Below, in pieces: positions 7,899 through 16,471 of a DNA stretch of 64,000 nt (position 1 is its first letter; each line of letters opens with the position of its first letter). This DNA is from Microbacterium hydrocarbonoxydans. GTDB taxonomy: Bacteria; Actinomycetota; Actinomycetes; Actinomycetales; Microbacteriaceae. A program made the translations under genes and the position numbers. Where the stretch lies: NCBI RefSeq assembly GCF_000956475.1, contig NZ_JYJB01000009.1:186001-250000 (forward strand), read 5' to 3'. The notes under the pieces are model-generated. The model worked only from the letters and a program-made list of their open reading frames with translations, made no database searches and was not told the origin of the DNA.

Positions 7899-8471
7899 TC
7901 AGAGAATGGAGAGCTGTGCTTCAGCCGCTGCCCGGGTTCGTCGCAAGCGTGTCGGGTCGCCGTCGAAATCGCTCAGGAAGACGGATCCGAGAGCCGACGT
8001 GAGCAGACCGTATGCCGCGGTCGTGCATGCGTCCGTCGAAGCGTCGGGCTTGGCCTCGGCGATGAGCGATGCGAGCTGCTCTCTGGTCGCGCCGTATGCC
8101 GTGGTGAGCACCTCGGCGATGGCGGGAGTGGTGCGCGACAGGTCGACGAGGCCGAGCACCACGGCGTTCTCGCGGTCGGGCGAGTTGAACTCGGGGCCGA
8201 ACAGATAGTCGAGGGCGTCTTCGATGTCGCGCGTGCCGGAAGGGAGTATCGAGCCGACGGTGCCCGTGTCATCGGCGAACACGGCGATCGCGGTGTCGAG
8301 CAGCAGCCGGTCTCGGTTGCCGACGAAGTGGCGGACGTGCCCTCGTGACATGCCCACGGCGTCGGCGATCCTGTCGAGCGTCGTCCCGCGGATGCCGTGT
8401 TCGGCGATCGTGCTCATGGTCGCGTCGATGATCTGCGCTCTGCGCTCGGTGGCGATGGAGGGGCGGGCCAC
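7899..8471 (-). CDS. TetR-family transcriptional regulator
   Basis: A 190-residue protein with an N-terminal TetR helix-turn-helix (TTLDRIADAVGMSRGHVRHF, about residues 30-50) and a variable ligand-binding C-terminal domain. It starts at a GTG preceded by AAGGAG. It diverges from the S15-hydrolase operon at 8626, and a 21-base palindrome lies in the shared promoter region. By family habit it would repress that operon and itself until a substrate or product of the pathway binds. The ligand is unknown. Confidence 0.85.
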   Translation of the reverse strand: MARPSIATERRAQIIDATMSTIAEHGIRGTTLDRIADAVGMSRGHVRHFVGNRDRLLLDTAIAVFADDTGTVGSILPSGTRDIEDALDYLFGPEFNSPDRENAVVLGLVDLSRTTPAIAEVLTTAYGATREQLASLIAEAKPDASTDACTTAAYGLLTSALGSVFLSDFDGDPTRLRRTRAAAEAQLSIL

Positions 8472-8533
8472 GGTGTTCTCCTTATCGGCGGCTGGCTGCG
8501 GGATTCAGGCAACTGTAACGGCCAGGTAAATTC

Positions 8534-8554
8534 TAGTCTAGTCGGACTTGACTA
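8534..8554. promoter_or_regulatory. TetR-type operator palindrome
   Basis: TAGTCTAGTC at 8534-8543 and GACTTGACTA at 8545-8554 form an inverted repeat around one central G, with one mismatched pair. It lies between the divergent TetR and hydrolase genes, and its right half overlaps a possible -35 TTGACT (8548-8553). Seventeen bases further on, TACCGT at 8571-8576 could be the -10. A repressor bound here would block the rightward promoter. Confidence 0.65.
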
Positions 8555-8625
8555 TTAATTGGCATGTCTCTACCGTGGCTCTCATCGCGCAGGAATCCCC
8601 GTCGCGACTGTCTCGAAGGAGTGAC

Positions 8626-10293
8626 ATGCACGACGTCTTGCGCATCCCCCCAGCGCCCGAGAGCCCACTCTCGAGCGCGGTCAGGATCCGTGCCCGCGAC
8701 GGGGTTCTGCTGGCAGCAGACGTCTATCTCCCGGCCGTCGGCGAGGAAACGGATGCCCTGCCCGGCGACACGATCCTGATCAGGCTGCCCTATGACAAAT
8801 CCGGCGTGTACTGCTTCATCCCCCTGGTGGCCGAGTACTTCACCCGACACGGCTATCGTGTGGTCGCGCAGGACGTCCGGGGCAAGTTCCGCTCGGAAGG
8901 CGACGCGCTTCTTTTCGTGAACGAGGTCGACGACGGGTACGACACGATCGAGTGGATCACGCAGCAGTCCTGGTCGAACGGCCGGGTCGCCATGTGGGGC
9001 GACAGCTACTACGGCTACACGCAGTGGGCGGCGGCCGCCAGCGGTCATCCCGCGTTGAAGGCCATCTCACCGCGCGTCACCGGGACCCGTCTCGGCGAGC
9101 CCGTGCGCCGAGATGACACGGCGCGGACGAGGCGGGTCGAATGGGGCGTGACCTACATGTACCCGCTCACGCAGTTCTTCGAGAACGACGCGCTGCACTG
9201 GGAGCCGGACTGGTCGCGCCGCGATTTCGCCGCGCAGGCCGAGGAGTTCATCGATCAGATGGGTCGGCGCGGACTCTCGTACGACCAGTGGTATCCGCAT
9301 CAGGTCCTGCTTCCCCGATTCCCGCAGGGCAGCCCCTTCGCCGGCCGCTCCGTCCCCACGCTGCACACGATCGGGTGGTGGGACAACTGCGCACCGCTCT
9401 CCTGGGCGGATGTAGAGACGATCAGACGGCATCCGAACTGGGATGCGCACCACTACCTGCGCATCGAGCCGATCGACCATGAGAGCTTCCGGCTCGACGA
9501 GGAGCCGATCGATCGGGTCATGGAGCGCTCCGAGGAGCAGATCCGGGCGCTGCTTCCGCGCACGCTCGATCCGACCCTGGAGTTCTTCGAGGTGTTCGTC
9601 CGCGGCAAGGGCTCAGCCACCGCGATTCCGCGAGTCACCTGGAGTCTCGCTGGAACGAACGAGATGCGCGAGAGCAGCACCTGGCCCCCGGAAGGGGCGC
9701 GCAGCGTCACCCGTTACGCGACGGCCGCAGGAGAGCTCTCCGACGTACGCCCCGACTCCGTCACCACGCGCCAGTGGACTCACGATCCGGATGACCTGGT
9801 GCCCTCCAGCGCGCCTGACGCGTTCGCCTTTCTTCTCGCCCTTCCGGATGAGGCGCCGGTCGGCGAGCGCGCCGACGTCCTCCGCTTCGACGGCCCCGTC
9901 CTCGAGGCCGACGTCGATCTCGCAGGCCCAGTGACCGCTCGGGTCAGGGTCAGCTCCGACGGGCCGGTCATGGACTGCTTCATCCGGCTCCTCGACGTCG
10001 CACCCGACGGCAGTGCCCTGCGGATCGCCCGCGGTCAACTGCAGCTGCACGATGCTGCCGTTGCAGAGACCCTGCAGATCGATCTCGGCCAGATCGGCTA
10101 TCGGCTGCGTACGGGGCACCGGCTCCGCATCCATGTCTCCAGCAGCGACTACCCCGAGTTCCTCCCGCAACCGGGAACAGGGGCGGACCCCTGGGCATGG
10201 GGGGACACCAGGACGAACCTGCAGACTCTCGTGATCGGCGGCGAAAGCGCCTTCTCACTCACTCTCACCGTTCTCGAAGGGAATCTGCCATGA
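8626..10293 (+). CDS. S15/CocE-NonD-type alpha/beta hydrolase
   Basis: A 555-residue serine hydrolase of the X-Pro dipeptidyl-peptidase S15/CocE class. The nucleophile elbow GDSYYG places the catalytic Ser at residue 127. The DVRGKFRSEG segment just upstream and the C-terminal jelly-roll region (from about residue 330) are typical of the class. Members cleave esters or amides, including cocaine esterase, glutaryl-acylases and peptidases, so the exact substrate is open. The ATG at 8626 is chosen for AAGGAG five bases upstream; an extension to 8548 would run into the promoter. It is the first gene of the operon and overlaps the following DUF3237 gene by four bases. Confidence 0.85.
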   Translation: MHDVLRIPPAPESPLSSAVRIRARDGVLLAADVYLPAVGEETDALPGDTILIRLPYDKSGVYCFIPLVAEYFTRHGYRVVAQDVRGKFRSEGDALLFVNEVDDGYDTIEWITQQSWSNGRVAMWGDSYYGYTQWAAAASGHPALKAISPRVTGTRLGEPVRRDDTARTRRVEWGVTYMYPLTQFFENDALHWEPDWSRRDFAAQAEEFIDQMGRRGLSYDQWYPHQVLLPRFPQGSPFAGRSVPTLHTIGWWDNCAPLSWADVETIRRHPNWDAHHYLRIEPIDHESFRLDEEPIDRVMERSEEQIRALLPRTLDPTLEFFEVFVRGKGSATAIPRVTWSLAGTNEMRESSTWPPEGARSVTRYATAAGELSDVRPDSVTTRQWTHDPDDLVPSSAPDAFAFLLALPDEAPVGERADVLRFDGPVLEADVDLAGPVTARVRVSSDGPVMDCFIRLLDVAPDGSALRIARGQLQLHDAAVAETLQIDLGQIGYRLRTGHRLRIHVSSSDYPEFLPQPGTGADPWAWGDTRTNLQTLVIGGESAFSLTLTVLEGNLP

Positions 10294-10751
10294 TCGAGCC
10301 CTCGCTCGAGTACGTCTTCGAGATCCGCGCCGAGATCGCTCCTGATCTGCACATCGGGCGCGGCCCTGAGGAGAAGCTGTCGTTCACGCCGGTCACCGGA
10401 GGAACCGTCCACGGACCTCGGCTCTCCGGCACGGTGCTGTCCGGCGGCGGCGACTGGGCCGTGGAGCGGTTCGGAACCGCGCAGCTTGAGGCGCGGTACC
10501 TGATCAAGGCGGCGGACGGAGCGGTGATCGACATCCTCAACCGCGGCTACTTCCGCGCGACTCCAGAGGTCTGGAGCCGGATGGAGGCGGGGGAGGACGT
10601 CCCCGAGGACGATCCCGGCCTCTACTTCCGAACCGCCCCGGTGTTCCAGACGGATGCTCCTCAGCACCGCTGGCTCGCCGAGAGCCAATTCGTCGGCCTC
10701 GCTCGCGACGAAGACGGCGCCGTCTGCATCCGCGTGTTCCTCCTGACCTGA
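10290..10751 (+). CDS. DUF3237 family protein (first copy)
   Basis: A 153-residue soluble protein with no signal peptide. It shows the DUF3237 layout: an N-terminal F-E-I-R strand, GGTVHGPRLSGTVLSGGGDW near residues 35-55, a DG-IDILNRGY segment, and a C-terminal strand ending IRVFLLT. The function of the family is unknown. The start overlaps the stop of the S15 hydrolase gene (ATGA), so the two are translationally coupled and probably act on the same compound. A diverged paralogue lies at 15951 in the same operon; sharing of GGTV-GPRL, GGDW, NRG and ESQF-G-AR is clear by eye. Confidence 0.8.
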   Translation: MIEPSLEYVFEIRAEIAPDLHIGRGPEEKLSFTPVTGGTVHGPRLSGTVLSGGGDWAVERFGTAQLEARYLIKAADGAVIDILNRGYFRATPEVWSRMEAGEDVPEDDPGLYFRTAPVFQTDAPQHRWLAESQFVGLARDEDGAVCIRVFLLT

Positions 10752-10793
10752 TCACCCGAGACCCCCACCCTTCAACCCGAACGGAACAGCACC

Positions 10794-12440
10794 ATGAAGA
10801 GAACCGGAATGGTGGTCGCGCTGACATGCGTCGCCGCGCTCGCCCTCACTGCCTGTGCACCCCGGGACGGCGGCACCCCAGACGTCGACGCCGACTCCAC
10901 CCTGGTCGATTCGCTGCCTGCGGGCACCGAGCCCGTCGAAGAGGTGACCTGGGCGATCGTCGAAGGTGAGCCGGCGACTCTGAGTCCGGCATCGTCGGCG
11001 AATCTGATCATCCCGAATCTGTGCGACAACCTCCTGTCGCTGCAGCCGGACTTCTCGGTGCAGCCCGGCATCGCGGAGAGCGCCGAGTTCGTCGACCCGG
11101 TCACCTTCGTCATCGAACTCCGCGACGACGTGAGGTTCTGGGACGGCACGCCGGTCACGGCCGACGACGTCGTGTACAGCCTGCGCCAGAGCATGAACCC
11201 GGCGTCGCAGTGGTACAGCGCGTTCGCGCTCGTCGTGCCGGACCCCGCCGCCGGCATCGTCGCCACGGGTCCGCACGAGGTCACCGTTCACTTCATCGCC
11301 CCGGACACGACGTTCCGCGACGCGCTGGCCGGCCAAGGCGGTGCCGTCATGCAGAAGGCGTACGGCGACTCAGCCGGCGATGCGCTCGGCACCGCCGACG
11401 GCGGCCTCATGTGCACCGGACCCTACAAGCTCGACAAGGGCGGATGGAAGCCGGGCAGCGAGATCGTGACCACGGCGAACGAGGACTACTGGGGCGGTGC
11501 TCCGCTCGTCAAGAAGATGACATACACGTTCGTCAGCGACAGTTCGACGCTGACCACGGCGCTCACGCAGGGCGACATCGACGGAGCGTTCAACGTGCCG
11601 CCAGCTTCACGCGCCGCGTTCGAGGGCGAGGGGGCCGGTGCGCTCACCGTCGGGCATTCCACGGCGTCCTACAGCTTCGGACCTGCATCGGCGACCGGGG
11701 CAGGGGCGAATCCGAAGATCCGCCAGGCGCTGAGCATGGCGATCGACCGCGAGCAGTATCTGAAGACGGTCGTCAACGGGCTCGGTTACGTCCAGAAGAC
11801 CGTGGTCGGTCCGTTCTCGTTCTCGGCCATGGACGAGGCAAGCGTCTATCAGGACGCCTACGACGCGCTCGCCACACCGAAGGTCGACATCGAGGGCGCG
11901 AAGAAGCTCGTCGAAGAGAGCGGTGAAGACGTCAGCACGCCGCTCGTGGTGGCAGTGCCCGCAGGCGCCAAGGAGTTCCAGCAGACGGCCGCGATAATCC
12001 AGAGCGCCGGTGCGGAGATCGGGCTGAAGATCGAGATCGACGAGAAGCAGGCCTCGGACTTCGGTGCGATGTTCTACGACCCGAGCCAGCGGGAGGGCAT
12101 CGACTTCGTGGCCACCCAGGGGTACCTGGAGACCCCGGGCGTGCTCGGCTACCCGTCGTTGTTCGTCCTGCCCGCGGAAGCGGGCGGGATCTTCAACTGG
12201 AGCGGCTATGACGACGCCGCCGTGACGCAACATATGATGGCCGCGCGCAGCGCGACCGATCCGAAGACAGCAGCCGACGAGTTCGTCGCCGCGCAAGAGG
12301 TCTTCGCTCCAGACATGCTTCAGATCACCCTGGCGGGGACGTATCAGCTCACCTACCTGAACCGGGATCTGACAGGTGTGACGACCTCTGTTGCTGTGTA
12401 CAGCAGCCCGTGGGCTCTGCACCTCGGCGGAAAGCGATGA
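10794..12440 (+). CDS. Family 5 (Dpp/Opp-type) ABC substrate-binding lipoprotein
   Basis: A 548-residue extracellular binding protein of the peptide/nickel/opine class (SBP_bac_5). The signal peptide ends in lipobox LTAC with the lipid-anchored Cys at residue 21. The mature domain carries the family segment VTFVIELRDDVRFWDGTPVTADDVVYSL. Family members bind peptides but also oligosaccharides, opines and other solutes. It is followed by two permeases and a double ATPase, giving a complete importer, and is embedded among hydrolase genes, so the ligand is probably the hydrolase substrate. Confidence 0.9.
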   Translation: MKRTGMVVALTCVAALALTACAPRDGGTPDVDADSTLVDSLPAGTEPVEEVTWAIVEGEPATLSPASSANLIIPNLCDNLLSLQPDFSVQPGIAESAEFVDPVTFVIELRDDVRFWDGTPVTADDVVYSLRQSMNPASQWYSAFALVVPDPAAGIVATGPHEVTVHFIAPDTTFRDALAGQGGAVMQKAYGDSAGDALGTADGGLMCTGPYKLDKGGWKPGSEIVTTANEDYWGGAPLVKKMTYTFVSDSSTLTTALTQGDIDGAFNVPPASRAAFEGEGAGALTVGHSTASYSFGPASATGAGANPKIRQALSMAIDREQYLKTVVNGLGYVQKTVVGPFSFSAMDEASVYQDAYDALATPKVDIEGAKKLVEESGEDVSTPLVVAVPAGAKEFQQTAAIIQSAGAEIGLKIEIDEKQASDFGAMFYDPSQREGIDFVATQGYLETPGVLGYPSLFVLPAEAGGIFNWSGYDDAAVTQHMMAARSATDPKTAADEFVAAQEVFAPDMLQITLAGTYQLTYLNRDLTGVTTSVAVYSSPWALHLGGKR

Positions 12441-12447
12441 GCGGATC

Positions 12448-13401
12448 GTGAGCGTCCTGACACGAACACTTCTGGCCCGACTCGGCGGGCTGCTGCTGAC
12501 GCTGGTCCTCGCGAGCATCGCGGTCTTCTCGACCGTTCTGCTGACTGGCGATCCCATCGCAGCTCTGGCCGGCGGCGCGAAGCCCACCCCCGAGCTCATC
12601 GATCAGATCCGCGCCGAGTACCATCTCGACGACCCGGTGTGGGTCCGCTACTGGCACTGGCTCGTCGGGGTGCTGCAGGGAGACTTCGGACGCTCGTTCG
12701 TGTACAAGACCGACGTCATGACGCTGATCGGTCCACGGTTCGGCCTCACTCTGCAGCTCGTGCTGCTGACGGTCGTGATCATCCTCGTGTTCGGAGTGGG
12801 ATCCGGCATCCTCGCCGCCACCAAGGGGCGCGTCGTGGACCGCGCCGTGGGACTTCTCACATCCTTGGGCATGGCGCTTCCGACGTTCGTGATCGCGATC
12901 CTCCTCATCTGGATCTTCGCGGTGTCGCTCGGCTGGTTCCCTGTCTACGGCGCCGGCGGCGGAGGCTGGGATCGGCTGTGGCATCTGATCCTTCCCGCGG
13001 TCTCGCTCGCCGTCCTCTTCCTGGCGTACGTCAGCCGCATCACCCGAAGCTCACTGATCGCGCAGCTGGACTCCGAGCATGTCGACACCGCGCGAGTACG
13101 CGGCATCCCACGCGGTCGGGTCTTCCGCGTCCACGTGTTCCGCAACGCGTCGCCGCAGATTCTGGCCATCTCGGGCACGACCATCGCCGGGCTGTTCGCC
13201 GCGTCGGCCATCGCCGAGGTGGCCTTCGGGCTCGGCGGCATAGGATCCCTGCTCGTCCAGGCAGCGGCGCGCTCTGATCTGCCCGTCGTGCAGATCGTGT
13301 CGATCCTGCTGGTGACCATCTTCGTGGTGCTCAACGCGGTCGCTGATCTCGTCAGCACTCTCATCGACCCGACCAGCGTCACCGGGGGGAGCCGGACATG
13401 A
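12448..13401 (+). CDS. Dpp/Opp-type ABC permease (DppB-like)
   Basis: A 317-residue membrane subunit with an N-terminal transmembrane helix (LLLTLVLASIAVFSTVLL), the conserved periplasmic DQIRAEYHLDDPVWVRYWHW segment and five later helices. The cytoplasmic coupling loop has the pattern DTARVRGIPRGRVFRVHVFRNA. The best start is the GTG at 12448, a few bases after the binding-protein stop, although the ribosome binding site is weak. The stop overlaps the next permease start (ATGA). It forms the channel together with the protein encoded at 13398. Confidence 0.9.
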   Translation: MSVLTRTLLARLGGLLLTLVLASIAVFSTVLLTGDPIAALAGGAKPTPELIDQIRAEYHLDDPVWVRYWHWLVGVLQGDFGRSFVYKTDVMTLIGPRFGLTLQLVLLTVVIILVFGVGSGILAATKGRVVDRAVGLLTSLGMALPTFVIAILLIWIFAVSLGWFPVYGAGGGGWDRLWHLILPAVSLAVLFLAYVSRITRSSLIAQLDSEHVDTARVRGIPRGRVFRVHVFRNASPQILAISGTTIAGLFAASAIAEVAFGLGGIGSLLVQAAARSDLPVVQIVSILLVTIFVVLNAVADLVSTLIDPTSVTGGSRT

Positions 13402-14261
13402 GCATCGCTCAGATCGCTCAAGGAGCCGTGCCCGCCGTCGCCAGGCGTGCGGCTAAGCACGATTGGCTGTCTCTCGCAGCCCTCACCGTGCTTGCCGTCA
13501 TCGCCGTCCTGGCGCTCTTCGGCACGGTGCTCGCGCCGCACGATCCTTACGAGCTGTACACCGGTCCGGTCAACGGCGTGGCAGGCGCGGCCCATCTGTT
13601 CGGCACTGACGACCTCGGGCGAGACATCTTCTCCCGCGCCCTCGTCGGCGCGCAGGCCAGTGTCTTCGCTCCCGTCGTCGTCGTGGTCCTGTCGACCGTG
13701 TTCGGGGTGACGCTCGCGCTCACCGGCGCCTGGTTCGGCGGCTGGGTCAGCGGGGTGATCGCCCGCATCGTCGATCTGATCTTCGCGATTCCCGGCCTGG
13801 TGGTCGCCGTGCTGGCCGTCGCGCTGTTCGGCAAGGGACTCATGGCACCCGTCGTGGCGCTGTCGATCGCGTACATCCCCGTGGTCGCCCGGCTCTCACA
13901 GACGGCAGCGGCCCGCGAGCTCGGCAAGCCGTACATGGCTGCGCTGCGGGTGCAGGGCGTCTCAAGCGCGGCGATCTGCTTCCGTCACCTCGTGCCTGCT
14001 CTGGTGCCGATCGTGGCCGCGCAGATGGCGATCGGCTTCGGCTATGCGATGCTCGACCTCGCCGCGATCTCGTTCCTCGGCCTCGGGCAGCAGCCGCCCG
14101 CCCCCGACTGGGGTTCCATGATCGCCGCCGGTCAGGCGGGAATCATCGCCGGTGCGCCCGAGCAGTCGGTGTTCCCGGCGATCCTCGTCGTCGTCACCGT
14201 GCTGGCGGTCGGCATAGTCGGCGCCAAAGTCACCGCCTGGGCGGAGGAGAAGGACAGATGA
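13398..14261 (+). CDS. Dpp/Opp-type ABC permease (DppC-like)
   Basis: A 287-residue permease. It has one N-terminal helix (residues 26-46), the DppC hallmark HLFGTDDLGRDIFSRALVGAQ on the external loop, and a C-terminal five-helix BPD_transp domain with ALRVQGVSSAAICFRHLVPAL as the coupling loop. Four-base overlaps with both neighbours show tight coupling in the operon. It partners the DppB-like permease upstream and the tandem ATPase downstream. Confidence 0.9.
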   Translation: MSIAQIAQGAVPAVARRAAKHDWLSLAALTVLAVIAVLALFGTVLAPHDPYELYTGPVNGVAGAAHLFGTDDLGRDIFSRALVGAQASVFAPVVVVVLSTVFGVTLALTGAWFGGWVSGVIARIVDLIFAIPGLVVAVLAVALFGKGLMAPVVALSIAYIPVVARLSQTAAARELGKPYMAALRVQGVSSAAICFRHLVPALVPIVAAQMAIGFGYAMLDLAAISFLGLGQQPPAPDWGSMIAAGQAGIIAGAPEQSVFPAILVVVTVLAVGIVGAKVTAWAEEKDR

Positions 14262-15937
14262 GCGCTCCCGTACTCGAGATCGCGGATCTCGGCATCTTCG
14301 CCCCGGGGCCGGACGGCCCCCGGCAGCTGGTCTTCGGCAGCTCGCTCGCCGTGCAGCGCGGGGAGGCGCGCGGACTCGTGGGCGAGTCGGGGTCGGGAAA
14401 GACCCTGACGGTGCGCGCCGTCGCCGGTCTGCTCCCCGAGGGCTTCACCACGAGCGGCTCGGTCCGCGTCGACGGTCGCGATCTCGGCGACATGAGCGCG
14501 GGGGCGTTGCGCGAGCTCCGCGCGCGCCGCATCGGCATGGTCTTTCAGACGCCCCGAGCGCACTTGAACCCGCTGCGCACGATCGGCGACTTCATGACGG
14601 AGGCGATGATCCATGTGGCGGGCGACAAGCGGTCGGTCGCATATGCGCGATCGCTCGAGTTGCTGGATGAGGTCGGCATCGACGATCCCGGCCGGCGGAT
14701 GCGGCAGCATCCGTCCGAGTTGTCCGGAGGCCTGCTGCAGCGGGTCATGATCGCGGCGACCCTGGCCATGGATCCGGACATCCTTCTCGCCGACGAGATC
14801 ACGACGGCGCTGGACGTGACGACGCAGGAGGAGGTCATGGCGGTCATCGCCGACCTGCGTGCGCACCGCGACCTGGCGCTGCTTTTCATCACGCACGACC
14901 TCGCTCTCGCGGGGGCGGTCTGCGACCGCGTCGACGTCATGCAGCACGGGCGCATCGTCGAGACTCTGACTGCCGCCACGATGCGCCGCGATGCGAAGGA
15001 CGATTACACCAGGCTGCTGATGGCGGCGTCGCTCGATGAAGCGCCTCCGATCAGGGCGGAGCAGGTCGCCGCTGAGCCGATCGTGAAGATCGAGGAGCTG
15101 CGCAAGACCTACGCCGTGCGATCGGCCGGCGGTGCGCGGGAGACCCTCGTGGCAGTCGACGGCGTGTCGATGCGGCTCGACCCGGGCGGATCGCTCGGAA
15201 TCGTCGGGGAGTCGGGCTCGGGCAAGTCGACGACGGCCAGGGTGCTGCTGGGACTCGAGCGCGCCGACAGCGGCAGCGTCATGGTCGCCGGGCAGGACTG
15301 GGGCGTGCCGGCGCGCGGCGGACGTGAACGGCGTGCGCGTGCGAAGATCGCGCAGATGGTGTTCCAGGACCCCTATCAATCGCTGGACCGGCGCCAGAGC
15401 ATCCGGCAGTGCCTCGCGGAGGCGATCCGCGTGCACCGCCCTGCGGCGGGCCGCGACGCGATCGCCGCTCGGATCCGCGAGCTGATGGGGCACGTCCGGC
15501 TCGACGAGGCGCTGCTGGACGCCAGGCCGCGTGCGCTCTCCGGCGGACAGCGGCAGCGTGTCGCGATCGCGCGCGCCCTGGCGGCCGAGCCGATGCTCCT
15601 GATCCTGGACGAGGCCGTCTCGGCACTCGACGTGACCACTCGGGTCGAGATCCTGACCCTGCTGGACGGAATCCGGCGCGACACCGGCGTCGCGCTGCTG
15701 ATGATCACGCACGACCTCACGGTGATCCGCCGGCTGTGCGACCATGTCGTGGTCATGCGACAGGGGGTCATCGAGGAGCGGGGGACCGCTGCCGAGATCC
15801 TCGACAGTCCGCAGGCCGACTACACCAAGATCCTGCTCGACTCGATTCCGCGCGAGGGATGGGCGCCACGCCGCCGCCGACTCGGACGCACGCAGGCGAT
15901 GCCCGCGGTGACCCGCAGCACGATCGTGCCGAGATGA
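14258..15937 (+). CDS. Dpp/Opp-type ABC ATPase with two nucleotide-binding domains
   Basis: At 559 residues this is a DppD-DppF fusion. The first ATPase has Walker A GESGSGKT at residues 42-49 and signature LSGGLLQ. The second has Walker A GESGSGKS near residues 317-325, signature LSGGQRQR and Walker B LLILDEA. Both H-loops (MITHD/FITHD) are present, so both sites look active. It energises the transporter encoded at 10794-14261. Tandem fusions of this type are common for importers of peptides, glutathione and related compounds. Confidence 0.9.
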   Translation: MSAPVLEIADLGIFAPGPDGPRQLVFGSSLAVQRGEARGLVGESGSGKTLTVRAVAGLLPEGFTTSGSVRVDGRDLGDMSAGALRELRARRIGMVFQTPRAHLNPLRTIGDFMTEAMIHVAGDKRSVAYARSLELLDEVGIDDPGRRMRQHPSELSGGLLQRVMIAATLAMDPDILLADEITTALDVTTQEEVMAVIADLRAHRDLALLFITHDLALAGAVCDRVDVMQHGRIVETLTAATMRRDAKDDYTRLLMAASLDEAPPIRAEQVAAEPIVKIEELRKTYAVRSAGGARETLVAVDGVSMRLDPGGSLGIVGESGSGKSTTARVLLGLERADSGSVMVAGQDWGVPARGGRERRARAKIAQMVFQDPYQSLDRRQSIRQCLAEAIRVHRPAAGRDAIAARIRELMGHVRLDEALLDARPRALSGGQRQRVAIARALAAEPMLLILDEAVSALDVTTRVEILTLLDGIRRDTGVALLMITHDLTVIRRLCDHVVVMRQGVIEERGTAAEILDSPQADYTKILLDSIPREGWAPRRRRLGRTQAMPAVTRSTIVPR

Positions 15938-15950
15938 CAGGAGGAAGCCG

Positions 15951-16430
15951 ATGCCCGAGCCCCTGATGAACCCCGCGTTCGAATACTGCTTCGAGCTGCG
16001 CTGCCGCGTCGAGGACGCGCTGCCCCTGGGCGGCGGCGTTCCCGGGGAGGGCCTGCACTTCGCGCGGGTCTCCGGGGGCACCGTCGACGGACCTCGGTTG
16101 CGCGGTGCGGTGCTCGACTCCGGCGGCGACTGGTGGAACGGACGAGGCCTGATGGTCACGCTCGACGCCCGCTACGTCATCGCGGCCGAGGTGGTCGACG
16201 GCACGGCCGGAGTCGAGGTGGTCAACCGCGGCATCTGGCGCGCCGATGAGCGCACGTTCCAGCGGCTCGTGGAGGGGGAGGAGGTTGCCGAACAGGATCT
16301 GTACTATCGGACGGCGTTCGTCTTCCGCACAGAGCATCCGGAGCTCGCCTGGCTCACAGAGTCCCAGTTCATCGGCTATGCACGCGCCGAGCCGGGCTTC
16401 GTCATCATCCGCGTGTTCCGCCTGATCTGA
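15951..16430 (+). CDS. DUF3237 family protein (second copy)
   Basis: A 159-residue paralogue of the protein at 10290, preceded by a strong GGAGGAAG site. It keeps the core features: SGGTVDGPRLRGAVLDSGGDW, DARYVI, VVNRGI, ESQFIGYAR and a C-terminal IIRVFRLI strand. It has a longer N-terminus and a different acidic loop. Two non-identical copies at either end of one transporter operon suggest a heteromeric complex or action on two successive intermediates. The biochemical role of the family is not known, and I do not assign one. Confidence 0.8.
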   Translation: MPEPLMNPAFEYCFELRCRVEDALPLGGGVPGEGLHFARVSGGTVDGPRLRGAVLDSGGDWWNGRGLMVTLDARYVIAAEVVDGTAGVEVVNRGIWRADERTFQRLVEGEEVAEQDLYYRTAFVFRTEHPELAWLTESQFIGYARAEPGFVIIRVFRLI

Positions 16431-16471
16431 CAGACAGAACGTCCTTCCACCCGAGTTTGGAGCCGTACATC

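Noticed and set aside
14258..15937. Tandem ATPase as an antibiotic-resistance ABC-F protein
   Set aside because: It is embedded between Dpp-type permeases and their operon partners, and its motifs are of the oligopeptide importer type, with no ABC-F linker.
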